Positions 8,968 through 17,312 of a DNA stretch of 64,000 nucleotides are shown piece by piece. The stretch is taken from assembly GCA_003797895.1 (NCBI GenBank), contig RKQB01000004.1:310001-374000 (forward strand), in the 5' to 3' direction. Origin of the DNA: Cyclobacteriaceae bacterium YHN15 (lineage in GTDB: Bacteria; Bacteroidota; Bacteroidia; Cytophagales; Cyclobacteriaceae). Below the pieces are notes generated by a model, which saw nothing but the letters and a program-made list of their open reading frames with translations, did not search any database and was not told where the DNA came from. Both the position numbers and the translations under genes were made by a program. Position 1 is the first letter of the stretch. Each line of letters starts with the position of its first letter.

Positions 8968-9978
8968 ATGTTAAAAGTTGCCTTAATCGGTGCGGGTAAG
9001 ATGGGGATTTCGCATCTTTCAATTTTGGGGGCGCACCCCGACGTAGAAATAGTAGGTGTTTGTGATACTTCTAAAATTGTATCTGATGTTTTGGAAAAGT
9101 ATAGCGGATTTAGCTGCTACACAGATTACCTCAAAATGGTGGATACAACAAAGCCGGATGCAGTTTTTGTGGCAGTGCCTACCAAGTTTCACTACAAAAT
9201 GGTCAAAGACCTTTTGGATAGAAACATCCATGTTTTTTCAGAGAAACCTTTTTGTTTAAATCCCACGGAAAGCAATGAATTGTTTTTATTGGCAAAAAAG
9301 AAAGGTTTGGTCAACCAGGTAGGATACCACAATAAATTTGTAGGTACTTTTCAGGAAGTTAAGAAATTAGTGAAAGAGGGTTTCATAGGGGAGCCACAAC
9401 ATTTTCTAGGAGAGGCATATGGTCCGGTGGTCATTAAAAAGAAAAGCGAGACCTGGAGATCTGACCCCAATGAAGGAGGAGGATGTTTGATGGATTATGC
9501 ATCACACGTGATTGATTTGATCAATGATATTCTTAGCCCAATCAATTCCTGTAAAGGGGCAATGCTGAAGTCCATTTACTCTAAACAGGTAGATGATGCC
9601 GTTTATGCATTGGTAGGAATTGAATCAGGAACTACCGGTGTCATTTCTGTTAACTGGAGTGACGAAACATACAGGAAGATGTCCACTTCGGTTACCATTA
9701 TAGGAAGCAAAGGTAAAATAGTTTCGGATGCCAATGAGTTGAAAGTTTATTTCAAATCCGATGAACATCCGAAAGGATACAGTAAAGGTTGGAATGTGAA
9801 ATATGTTACAGACTTAACAGAAGAAGTAAACTTTTATTTGCGTGGTGAAGAGTACTCATCACAGATCGATTATTTCGTGAAAGCAGTCCAAGGTGAAGTT
9901 CCAAATACGGTCAATACCTTTGAAAGTGCTTGGAAAACAGATTTGTCTATATCTATCATTAAAAATAATTCAAAGTAA
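8968..9978 (+). CDS. Gfo/Idh/MocA-family oxidoreductase
   Basis: An NAD(P)-dependent sugar or inositol-type dehydrogenase of 336 residues. The Rossmann glycine motif GAGKMG is at residues 8-13, the family EKP motif at 92-94, and a D-x3-H pair at 176/180 in MDYASHVIDL fits the usual catalytic region. The downstream TIM-barrel gene overlaps its stop by one base (TAATG), so the two are probably translated together. In this phylum such enzymes often modify nucleotide sugars or free sugars for surface glycans. The substrate is unknown. Confidence 0.88.
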   Translation: MLKVALIGAGKMGISHLSILGAHPDVEIVGVCDTSKIVSDVLEKYSGFSCYTDYLKMVDTTKPDAVFVAVPTKFHYKMVKDLLDRNIHVFSEKPFCLNPTESNELFLLAKKKGLVNQVGYHNKFVGTFQEVKKLVKEGFIGEPQHFLGEAYGPVVIKKKSETWRSDPNEGGGCLMDYASHVIDLINDILSPINSCKGAMLKSIYSKQVDDAVYALVGIESGTTGVISVNWSDETYRKMSTSVTIIGSKGKIVSDANELKVYFKSDEHPKGYSKGWNVKYVTDLTEEVNFYLRGEEYSSQIDYFVKAVQGEVPNTVNTFESAWKTDLSISIIKNNSK

Positions 9979-10853
9979 TGGAAAGGATATTATTTGGCGA
10001 TAACCAGTTCTTCGCCGTAAACCATATTTCGGATGAAAAATCCAGAGCTCAGGCCATAAAATTCAAAGATGATTCTGCCATTATAAAGGTATTGGATGAT
10101 GCCATGGCGGCCGGAATTAACACTTTTATGTGTACCACACATGACAGAATTGCAAATATTTGTGATGTAATAAGGGATAATCCTAAAAAATATAAAGATT
10201 TTAAAATCTATCCTTGTATGCCTTATGCCCATAAATATGCCAATGCAGTAACTGAATTGGGAATAGTGGGAACCTTGAAACAATATGTGCCCGGAAACTT
10301 TTTTGGGTCCTTATTTAAAGGAGGCGTTGCCTACATTAATAAGGATTTTATATCCATAATGGAACTTCTGGTGGATGCAGAGATGAAAATGTTCAAAGGT
10401 ATCAATACCCCGGTCATTTTCCTTCAAAATGTCATCACCGATTTACTATTAGGTCTGGGAATGAATGAATTGCTGATTGCTTTTGCCAAACATGTCGAAA
10501 GCAAATACAATGCAGAAGCCGGTTTCATCACTATGAACCTGCCCAAACTTTTATCTGTTTTGGAGGAAGGAGGCATAAAAAACCCTATTATCTGCGCATC
10601 CATAAATAAAGTAAACTTCAGGATGTCAGGAGGAAAAGAACTTTATGAAGAAGTGTTAAAACAGGGCAGGTGTAGAGTAATCGCCATGCAGGTTTTAGGT
10701 GGTGGTGCTATTCCTCCTAAAGAAGCCTTGGAATATGTGGCCAATCTACCTAATGTGGAGTCAATCTTATTTGGTGCTTCTTCCAAACAAAACATACAGA
10801 ACACAGTAGAAACAATTAAGTATCATGACAATCAAAGAGTGTTGGTTGAATAA
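9978..10853 (+). CDS. TIM-barrel protein of unknown function, aldo/keto-reductase-like C-terminus
   Basis: A 291-residue soluble protein whose strand-like segments end in short polar loops, consistent with a beta/alpha barrel. The C-terminal stretch with SILFGASSKQNIQNTV resembles the end of aldo/keto reductases, but I do not see a clear D-Y-K-H catalytic set. It opens with RILFGDNQFF. It is coupled to the Gfo/Idh/MocA gene by a one-base overlap and is followed by a strong terminator, so the two form a closed operon. A function in the same sugar conversion is likely but unproven. Confidence 0.65.
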   Translation: MERILFGDNQFFAVNHISDEKSRAQAIKFKDDSAIIKVLDDAMAAGINTFMCTTHDRIANICDVIRDNPKKYKDFKIYPCMPYAHKYANAVTELGIVGTLKQYVPGNFFGSLFKGGVAYINKDFISIMELLVDAEMKMFKGINTPVIFLQNVITDLLLGLGMNELLIAFAKHVESKYNAEAGFITMNLPKLLSVLEEGGIKNPIICASINKVNFRMSGGKELYEEVLKQGRCRVIAMQVLGGGAIPPKEALEYVANLPNVESILFGASSKQNIQNTVETIKYHDNQRVLVE

Positions 10854-10877
10854 TTAACTGATTTCGAAATAAAACTT

Positions 10878-10910
10878 AAAAGACTGACCTAATTATAGGG
10901 TCAGTCTTTT
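10878..10910 (+). terminator. Intrinsic terminator after the oxidoreductase pair
   Basis: A perfect 12-bp stem AAAAGACTGACC/GGTCAGTCTTTT with a 9-base loop, ending in a T-run. Confidence 0.9.
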
Positions 10911-10956
10911 TGTTTATTATGGAGCATATTTTTTTTAACTAAACTTCTGTTAATTT

Positions 10957-11195
10957 ATGAACCTGAAACTACTTAAATCAAAAAAACTGAAACGCTTAAA
11001 ATTTATGTAGTTGTTCCTGTTTTGATTTTTTTCATTTTTAATGCCACTGCCCAAGATAAAAAAACAAGCAGATTTGGTATACAGGTCTCTTATGGCAATC
11101 CTCATTTTATTCCCAGTTATTCGGATTTTGGGTCAATATTTGAAGGTAGGTATTATTTTGATCAATTGGGATGGTATGATGCAATTGGGAATTAG
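10957..11195 (+). pseudogene. Probable remnant of a secreted or outer-membrane protein gene
   Basis: An ATG at 10957 opens a short basic leader that stops at a TAG after 17 codons. Shifting frame by one base near 10995 gives a hydrophobic segment ending NATAQDKK, which looks like a signal peptide, then about 45 residues with aromatic, alternating character (SYGNPHFIPSYSDFG, GRYYFDQLGWYD) like the N-terminus of a beta-barrel protein. This frame stops at 11195. The pieces fit a frameshifted and truncated gene just upstream of thiL. A purely random origin is possible, since only sequence character supports it. Confidence 0.4.
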
Positions 11196-11236
11196 GAGTA
11201 TCTTTGTGTTTCCAACCAAATAATGAAACTACAAAT

Positions 11237-12265
11237 ATGTCTGAAGGAAGAACTGAGATCAGTGCTATAGGAGAATTTGGTCTGATTGACCATCTCAATG
11301 AAAACATAATTATCAAACATTCTTCAACTATAAAAGGAATAGGGGATGATGCCGCTGTCATTGAGGCTGGGGACCACGTCAAAGTGGTTACCACAGATTT
11401 GCTGTTGGAAGGAGTGCATTTTGACCTCTCTTATGCCCCGTTGCCCCATATAGGATTCAAGGCCGTGGCAGTGAATGTCTCTGACGTGGCAGCAATGAAC
11501 GCGGTTCCTAAACAGATTACGGTGAGTATTGCTCTTTCCAACAGGTTTTCTGTAGAGGCTGTTGATGCGCTTTATGCAGGAATCAATGCTGCAGCCGAAC
11601 ATTATGGTGTGGATGTGATAGGAGGGGATACCACCGCCTCTCGTTCCGGTTTGGTGATTTCCGTGACAGCCATAGGAGAAAGTAAAAGAGAGTTATTGAG
11701 TTATCGTTCCGGCGCAAAAGTCAATGATATTATTTGTGTTACCGGGGACCTTGGAGGTGCTTTAGTGGGATTACAGATTTTAGAAAGGGAGAAGCAAGTT
11801 TATTTGGCAAACCCCGATATGAAACCGGAACTGGAAAAATACGGCTATGTAACCGGCAGACAGCTCCGACCAGAGGCCAGAATGGATATTATCCATGAAT
11901 TGAGGGAGTTGGCAATCGTCCCCAGCAGCATGATAGATGTTTCGGATGGTTTGGCTTCAGAACTTTTTCATATCTGTAAGGCTTCCAATGTTGGCGTGAC
12001 CATTTATGAGGATAAGCTTCCCATTGACAAGCAGACTTTTGATACTGCAGTAGCACTGAATCTGGATCCGATTACCTGTGTCCTCAATGGGGGAGAGGAT
12101 TACGAGCTGCTGTTTACCATTGACCAAAAAGACTTCGGGAAACTGGAAAAGCATCCTGATATTCATTTTATCGGACATGTCACCAAGGAGGAGGAAGGAA
12201 AATACCTGGTTACGAAAAGCGGAACTGCCGTGCAGTTAAAAGCCCAGGGTTGGAAGCACTTTTGA
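11237..12265 (+). CDS. thiL: Thiamine-monophosphate kinase
   Basis: Phosphorylates thiamine monophosphate to thiamine diphosphate, the last step of the cofactor pathway. It belongs to the PurM/ThiL ATP-binding fold. Motifs are GIGDDAAVI (about residues 36-44), VTTDLLLEGVHFD, NVSDVAAMNA, GGDTTAS, IDVSDGL and LNGGEDYELLF. I place the start at ATG 11237 (342 residues); the frame extends upstream to a TTG at 11204, but that would add a non-conserved leader. No other thi genes are close. Confidence 0.93.
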   Translation: MSEGRTEISAIGEFGLIDHLNENIIIKHSSTIKGIGDDAAVIEAGDHVKVVTTDLLLEGVHFDLSYAPLPHIGFKAVAVNVSDVAAMNAVPKQITVSIALSNRFSVEAVDALYAGINAAAEHYGVDVIGGDTTASRSGLVISVTAIGESKRELLSYRSGAKVNDIICVTGDLGGALVGLQILEREKQVYLANPDMKPELEKYGYVTGRQLRPEARMDIIHELRELAIVPSSMIDVSDGLASELFHICKASNVGVTIYEDKLPIDKQTFDTAVALNLDPITCVLNGGEDYELLFTIDQKDFGKLEKHPDIHFIGHVTKEEEGKYLVTKSGTAVQLKAQGWKHF

Positions 12266-12269
12266 TATA

Positions 12270-12319
12270 AATTTTAAGTAGCTTCTCACTACTTTTTAAG
12301 TGAGAAGCTACTTAAAATT
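12270..12319. terminator. Long perfect hairpin after thiL
   Basis: Perfect 21-bp inverted arms (12270-12290 and 12299-12319) around an 8-base loop. The arms begin AATTTTAAGTAGC. It is probably the thiL terminator, though only a weak T-run follows. Confidence 0.8.
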
Positions 12320-12414
12320 TAATTGGATTTAGAACCGTAATTTTTTAATTTTATTGTATTCTAATTTTTTAAACATGTAAGTCTGGAATTATTAAATCGT
12401 CTTATTTTTATCCA

Positions 12415-13059
12415 TTGGAGGTTTTGATTGACGACAGGGAACCCTTGGCTGTTGAAAAGGAATTACTTTCAAAAAATAATTTGCTTTTACGTAGGAAAAG
12501 GTTGGACCTTGGAGACTATATTTTTGATAATGATTTAATTGTGGAAAGAAAAACAATCCTGGATTTTTGCACTTCCATCAAAGATGGTAGACTTTTTAAG
12601 CAAATAAGTAGGTTAGCCAATAGTAAAATCCCTGGGATTTTGATTTTGGAAGGGAGACAAAAAGATTTCAAAAAAACTGATTTTTCACTTTCGGCCATCC
12701 AAGGTATAATGATATCTATTAGCCTTGGATTTAAAATTCCCATCCTTAGATCTAAAGGGATTGAGGAAACAGTTTCAATAATGTTACAGGGATATAAACA
12801 ATTGACAAAAGAAAGTATAGAAGTAAAAAGAGTTTATTCACCCAAATTGAGATATAGAAAGAGGAAAGACCAACTATTGATCTATAAGGTACATGTACTG
12901 GAAGGTTTCCCTGGAATTGGTAGTGAAAGAGCAAGTCTATTGTTGGAAAAATTCCAAACCTTGGATCGCGTTTTTCAGTCCCCAAAAGAGGAATTTCTTG
13001 AACTTAAAGGAATAGGGATCAAAACCTGGGAACTATTTCAGGATATTTTGAGAAAATGA
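12415..13059 (+). CDS. XPF/ERCC4-type nuclease with helix-hairpin-helix domain
   Basis: A 214-residue structure-specific nuclease candidate. The N-terminal ERCC4 domain has IDDRE (residues 5-9), GDY (33-35) and ERK with a following D (44-46, D50), which is the complete GDxnERKx3D active-site motif. The C-terminal part (about 160-212) holds two helix-hairpin-helix motifs, FPGIG and LKGIG, as in XPF, Mus81 and Hef. There is no helicase domain. No ATG is available: the start is probably TTG 12415, since IDDRE normally sits within a few residues of the N-terminus. It ends 5 bases from the convergent BASS gene. Likely acts on branched DNA; no partner is visible. Confidence 0.8.
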   Translation: MEVLIDDREPLAVEKELLSKNNLLLRRKRLDLGDYIFDNDLIVERKTILDFCTSIKDGRLFKQISRLANSKIPGILILEGRQKDFKKTDFSLSAIQGIMISISLGFKIPILRSKGIEETVSIMLQGYKQLTKESIEVKRVYSPKLRYRKRKDQLLIYKVHVLEGFPGIGSERASLLLEKFQTLDRVFQSPKEEFLELKGIGIKTWELFQDILRK

Positions 13060-13064
13060 AAAAA

Positions 13065-14147
13065 TCATTTGTCCTTTAAGGGTTTTTTGTGCCAATAAGA
13101 GGCCAAAACGGAACCAGTAATGTTCATCAAAGGGCCGAAAACTGCCGCTGCCAATCCTACGGTCGCTATTTTGCCCATTTCCTTGGCCAATCCAGAAGCC
13201 AAACCGGCATTCTGCATCCCGACTTCCAGTGCAATAGTCCGGCAATCCCTTTCATCCATTCTGAAAAGTTTTGCTGCCCAATACCCCAAAGTATAACCGC
13301 TCAAATTATGGAACACAACCAGCAAAATTAACAAAGGTCCTATGTTGAGAAGGCTATCCCTTCCTGCTGCTGTGATGATGACGATAATAAAAGCGATTCC
13401 AAGCATAGAAACCAAAGGCATGGCATCATCGAGCCATTTGGCTTTACCGCCCAAAAACCTGTTGAATATCAATCCTGCACCGATAGGAATGATCACAATT
13501 TTAACAATATCCATGACCATTTTTAACACATCCACTTCTACAAATTCACCTGCAAGCCAACCCATTAAAACCGGAGTGATAAAAGGTGCCAGCATGGTGG
13601 TAATGGCGGTTATGGTGATAGAAAGTGCCAGATTGGCTTTTGCTAAAAAACTCATCACATTGGATGCCATACCACTTGGGGAACAACCGATAAGGATCAA
13701 TCCAGCTGCAATTTCAGGTGGAAATCCACTGGCTTTGGCCAATGAATAACCAATGAAAGGCATAATGGAAAATTGACATAATACACCTATAAGAACTCCT
13801 TTGGGCATTTTCACTACCCCATAAAAATCCTTTATGCTCATCGAGGTGCCCATTCCAAACATGATAATCTGCAAGAGAGGTACAATCAGGTTACTCAGCT
13901 TGTAATCCCCAACTTCAACAAATGTAGCAGGATAAAACATGGAGGCGGTGACCGCTGCAAAAATCATGGTAGTATAGGTATAACCTTTGAGGCTTTGATA
14001 GCCTCTGAATCCAATTCCCAATAGAACAAAGAAAAGAATAAGAAGAGGACCTACCAATAAGTTGTTTTCCAGAAAAACTAAAATTATCGCAAGTAATAAA
14101 ACCGGTATGGAAGTCCAGAGAAGGTATTTGTAAACTATCGATTTCAA
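13065..14147 (-). CDS. Bile acid:sodium symporter family (BASS) transporter
   Basis: A 360-residue inner-membrane protein with about ten hydrophobic helices. Family motifs GCSPSGMASNVMS and EVGMQNAGLA are where the two crossed helices that bind sodium lie in ASBT-fold proteins. Characterised relatives carry bile acids, pyruvate (plant BASS2) or ketopantoate (PanS). It starts at TTG 14147: an in-frame stop lies just upstream and the first in-frame ATG is far inside. It is the last gene of the co-directional block that includes the dehydratases and aldolases, so keto-acid or pyruvate uptake is a reasonable guess. Substrate not shown by sequence. Confidence 0.85.
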   Translation of the reverse strand: MKSIVYKYLLWTSIPVLLLAIILVFLENNLLVGPLLILFFVLLGIGFRGYQSLKGYTYTTMIFAAVTASMFYPATFVEVGDYKLSNLIVPLLQIIMFGMGTSMSIKDFYGVVKMPKGVLIGVLCQFSIMPFIGYSLAKASGFPPEIAAGLILIGCSPSGMASNVMSFLAKANLALSITITAITTMLAPFITPVLMGWLAGEFVEVDVLKMVMDIVKIVIIPIGAGLIFNRFLGGKAKWLDDAMPLVSMLGIAFIIVIITAAGRDSLLNIGPLLILLVVFHNLSGYTLGYWAAKLFRMDERDCRTIALEVGMQNAGLASGLAKEMGKIATVGLAAAVFGPLMNITGSVLASYWHKKPLKDK

Positions 14148-14196
14148 GGTTTTTTTGTTTGAGTCAAATTATGGGTTTTAATCATTTGTGAAATTA

Positions 14197-14625
14197 TCAC
14201 AATCTATAAGCTTGTCGGGAAAGGAGTTTCCAATCTTTACCATTTTTCACCCAAACCATCATGTTACCGATTCGGATATCAACGATATCTCCATTGTTGT
14301 TTTTTGCCTGGGCAACATAAATATGTCTTACGACTGCTACATTTCCTGAAACCTTAATAGTCTGGTCATTGACATTGACAGAAAGGTAGTCAAAAGGTGT
14401 TAAGCTTATTATTTCTTCGATAAACTCTTGTTTGTCCTGCACAGCCCCATTGGAATGGCCATATACAAGATCTTTTGAAAGTATGGTTTCAAATTTGGCT
14501 TTGTCTGCTTCCACTACTGCCTTTGTGAACTCAGCTACAGCTTTTTCAACCTCTTCCATATCGCTAATCGGATTGGAAAAAGAACAAAACAGAAAGAATA
14601 GGGATAGGAATATCAAGTGCTTCAT
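14197..14625 (-). CDS. Secreted NTF2-like (SnoaL/DUF4440-type) protein
   Basis: A small protein of about 142 residues from the ATG at 14625. It opens with a signal peptide (MKHLIFLSLFFLFC) whose Cys might be lipidated. The mature part is a cone-shaped NTF2-like fold: VEKAVAEFTKAVVEADKAKF, then LVYGHSNG, and a C-terminal KDWKLLSRQAYRL. This superfamily includes small isomerases, dehydratases and binding proteins. Longer starts exist (ATG 14634, GTG 14667), but the GTG lies inside a hairpin. It sits between a dehydratase and the BASS carrier on the same strand with short gaps, so it may belong to the same operon. Function unknown. Confidence 0.7.
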   Translation of the reverse strand: MKHLIFLSLFFLFCSFSNPISDMEEVEKAVAEFTKAVVEADKAKFETILSKDLVYGHSNGAVQDKQEFIEEIISLTPFDYLSVNVNDQTIKVSGNVAVVRHIYVAQAKNNNGDIVDIRIGNMMVWVKNGKDWKLLSRQAYRL

Positions 14626-14640
14626 AGATTGCATATTATT

Positions 14641-14676
14641 GGAAGAGCCGTGCGGTTTTATTTTCACGGCTCCTCC
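14641..14676 (-). other. 12-bp hairpin upstream of the NTF2-like gene
   Basis: Arms GGAAGAGCCGTG and CACGGCTCCTCC with a 12-base loop pair with a single wobble. On the minus-strand transcript the hairpin covers a GGAGGA sequence and a GTG. No T-run follows, so it looks more like an RNA-stability or translation-control stem than a terminator. Confidence 0.45.
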
Positions 14677-14693
14677 AAGATAAATGAATAAAA

Positions 14694-16178
14694 TTAACTC
14701 CAGGTTCTGTCATGGGATCTTTTTTCATCCCATTCTGTGGTAGGGGCAAAGTAAGAAGAATCGGATTTATGCAGATGCTCCTTCACCACATCATCATTCA
14801 GCTCTATACCTAATCCTGGCGCCGTCAATGGAACATGGGCATAACCTTTTTCTATCATCTTACCTCCCCAAGTGGTTTTTACCATATCTTCCCACCAAGG
14901 TAAATCTACCGAATGGTGTTCAAGGGATAGAAAGTTTTGGGTAGCAGCGGCACAATGAACATTGGCCATGAAGGAAACAGGAGTTCCCGCTTGATGCATA
15001 GCCATAGCGATTCCAAATTCCTCTGCATAATCCCCGATTCTTTTGGTTTCCAATAAGCCTCCAGATGAAGCAAGATCCGGGTGGACAATATCTACCGCAT
15101 GTGAATGAATAAGGTCTTTAAAGTTTTCCAACAGAAAGATATCTTCTCCAGTGGTGGTAGGAGTTTCCAAAGCTTCTGTTATTTTCCTATGTTGTTCTGT
15201 CCATTGCCAGGGAACCATATCTTCCAACCATGCCAAACTATATTTTTCTAATGCTTTACCCAGTTTGATACAGTTATTCATATCAATATGTCCATAGTGG
15301 TCCGTGGAAATCGGAATTTCATAACCCACCATTTCCCTGGTACTGTGAACAATTTTAGCAAGTTCTTCCAAGCCCTTTTCTGTGATTTGAATACCGGTAA
15401 AGGCGTGCTTGGTATTGGCATAGGACATATATCCCCCCTGCCATTGACTTGAGCCTTGATTTAAAATTTCCGTATTGTTCAGTGTTCCTGGAATATTTCT
15501 TACCTGATTAATGGAAACATCCATTTTCAGCCAGGTATAACCTTGGGTCTCTGTACGGTATTTTATTTTTTCCCTCTGTTCTGCAGGGGTATTACCGGTT
15601 GGGGTATCTGCGTATAGTCGGACATTATCCCTATATCGCCCTCCCAATAACTGCCATGCTGGGACATTATAAGCTTTTCCACATAAGTCCCAAAGAGCCA
15701 TTTCTACTGCGCAGACCCCGCCTGCTTGGCGTGCCTGACCACCAAATTGTTTGATGATTTTAAAGATTTTTTCGACATTACATGGGTTTTCACCCAAAAT
15801 CCTGCTTTTTAGCATGAGCGCATATCTTGGGTCGGCCCCATCCCTAACCTCTCCAAGTCCATAGATACCTTGGTTGGTATCAATCCTTATGATAGCAGTT
15901 CTTCCCAATACAGTGGTCACGCAATATCTTAAATCTGTAATTTTTAAGTCTGAAGGAGCAGAAGCCCTTTGTACATTTGAAGTAGTCTCTGCCAAGGTAT
16001 CCTGTAATGAAAGTCCCATCAATGCGGAAAGGGACATGCCTCCAAGAGCAGTTTTTTTAAGAAAATCCCTTCTATTGGCTTTGGTACTGGGATTGTTCAT
16101 TTCTGCAAACCTTTCAGCAGCATATTTTTTTTCTCTTATTTTATTACTGGAAATTATTTCTTTGAGTGTATTTTTCAT
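14694..16178 (-). CDS. Tat-exported enolase-superfamily dehydratase (1)
   Basis: A 494-residue mandelate-racemase/muconate-lactonizing-type protein. A twin-arginine signal NRRDFLKKTALGG is at residues 35-47; an inner ATG at 16100 would put it closer to the N-terminus. Predicted catalytic set: K218 and D220 in LKMD, D293 with H294/H297 in STDHYGH, E319 in LED, E345 in TGED and H395 in MHQAG. The D-H pair on the third strand is typical of acid-sugar dehydratases such as galactonate or mannonate dehydratase rather than racemases. It is longer than and distinct from the two paralogues upstream, with an insert at about 225-262. Substrate unknown; probably an aldonic or uronic acid in the periplasm. 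Confidence 0.82.
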   Translation of the reverse strand: MKNTLKEIISSNKIREKKYAAERFAEMNNPSTKANRRDFLKKTALGGMSLSALMGLSLQDTLAETTSNVQRASAPSDLKITDLRYCVTTVLGRTAIIRIDTNQGIYGLGEVRDGADPRYALMLKSRILGENPCNVEKIFKIIKQFGGQARQAGGVCAVEMALWDLCGKAYNVPAWQLLGGRYRDNVRLYADTPTGNTPAEQREKIKYRTETQGYTWLKMDVSINQVRNIPGTLNNTEILNQGSSQWQGGYMSYANTKHAFTGIQITEKGLEELAKIVHSTREMVGYEIPISTDHYGHIDMNNCIKLGKALEKYSLAWLEDMVPWQWTEQHRKITEALETPTTTGEDIFLLENFKDLIHSHAVDIVHPDLASSGGLLETKRIGDYAEEFGIAMAMHQAGTPVSFMANVHCAAATQNFLSLEHHSVDLPWWEDMVKTTWGGKMIEKGYAHVPLTAPGLGIELNDDVVKEHLHKSDSSYFAPTTEWDEKRSHDRTWS

Positions 16179-16240
16179 GGGTTGTATTGTTTATTGTGAA
16201 AATTTTAGACTTTTAAATGTTTAGTCCAAGACAGAAAATA

Positions 16241-17173
16241 TCACCAATTTCTGTCTTTAAGGAAATTGTTCAATTCTTCCCTGCTCATGGGTAGGTCTTG
16301 CTTTTTGTTGACCCAATCAAGAAAATCTTTTACAATGTCTTCACTCCATTTACTATCGATTGCACCGGCTGTGTATTTTCCTTCTTTCAATCTTTGGATA
16401 CCAAATTGGTCACGCAGCATGATAAATTCAGCATTGATTACCAGATCAGCCAATAAATGGGCAGGGATAAAAATCACCCCGTATTTGTTCGCAAGAACGG
16501 CATCACCAGGCACAACCGTAGCTCTGCCAATCCGGACAGGGTAATTGATGGTAGTAAGCATCATCTGTTGGATAAAAGAAGGGTCATGCCCTTTGATCCA
16601 TCCGTTAAATCCATCAATGGCGGTTAAACCTGCCATGTCACGGACTGAGCCATAAAATATGACCCCTCTTTTTGATTTGGCATAAATGGCATTTCCTAGA
16701 TTGTCTCCGATCAAGGTGCCATCCACGATTTTCCCATAACTATCAGCTACATAGACATCCCCATCCACCAGTACATCAATAGGCCATGAATTTGTGCCCC
16801 CTGCCTGTGCTCTGCCTTCGGCCTTTCCGATTTCTTTCACCAGATCATTCACATCAGTTCTTAGTGGCATATATTGGGCTGTGAGGGCCCTACCAGTCAT
16901 CACTCTTTCATCATCAATGATGATCCAGTCATTTTCAAATTGATTGTTGTATCCTTTGTTTCTTAAAAATCCCCATGCTTCTTCCATAGAAACTTTTTCA
17001 AGCCGTTTTAGAAGGGCATCCGGTACCTTTGGTCTGCCATCAGGGAACCTTTCTCCGGTCCATTGTGAAGTTAGGGACTTGACTTGATCTACTGTTGGGG
17101 TAATCTGCTGGGCCACAGTAGGTAAGATTGAGATGGCAAGAACTGCAATTGTTGACAGAAGTAGTTTTTTCAT
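16241..17173 (-). CDS. Secreted RraA-like aldolase (2)
   Basis: A 310-residue RraA/HMG-CHA aldolase-family protein with an N-terminal signal peptide (residues 1-21, ending VAQQ). It keeps G156-D157 and the R178-D179-x2-G182 motif found in the metal-dependent pyruvate aldolases of this family, which RraA RNase-E inhibitors need not have. A C-terminal extension has GKYTAGAIDSKWSEDIV. It shares the N-terminal pattern GERFPDGRPKV with the other copy at 19955. It lies between two Tat-signal dehydratases, fitting a role in splitting their keto-acid products. RraA itself is cytoplasmic, so the export signal is unusual. Confidence 0.8.
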   Translation of the reverse strand: MKKLLLSTIAVLAISILPTVAQQITPTVDQVKSLTSQWTGERFPDGRPKVPDALLKRLEKVSMEEAWGFLRNKGYNNQFENDWIIIDDERVMTGRALTAQYMPLRTDVNDLVKEIGKAEGRAQAGGTNSWPIDVLVDGDVYVADSYGKIVDGTLIGDNLGNAIYAKSKRGVIFYGSVRDMAGLTAIDGFNGWIKGHDPSFIQQMMLTTINYPVRIGRATVVPGDAVLANKYGVIFIPAHLLADLVINAEFIMLRDQFGIQRLKEGKYTAGAIDSKWSEDIVKDFLDWVNKKQDLPMSREELNNFLKDRNW

Positions 17174-17312
17174 TATTTCTGGTTTATTGGGTTGAGTATC
17201 AATTTATTTAATTAATGAATTTCCATTCTTTATTTCATTGATTTTTATAAGACTGGTTCAATACCTGTTTATATAAGCACAGAGATTGAAAATATCTTTG
17301 CTGAAAATCCAA

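Noticed and set aside
11041..11223. 60-codon ATG frame before thiL
   Set aside because: A different frame of the same stretch gives a signal-peptide-like and barrel-like sequence, so this frame is more likely a shadow of a remnant gene.
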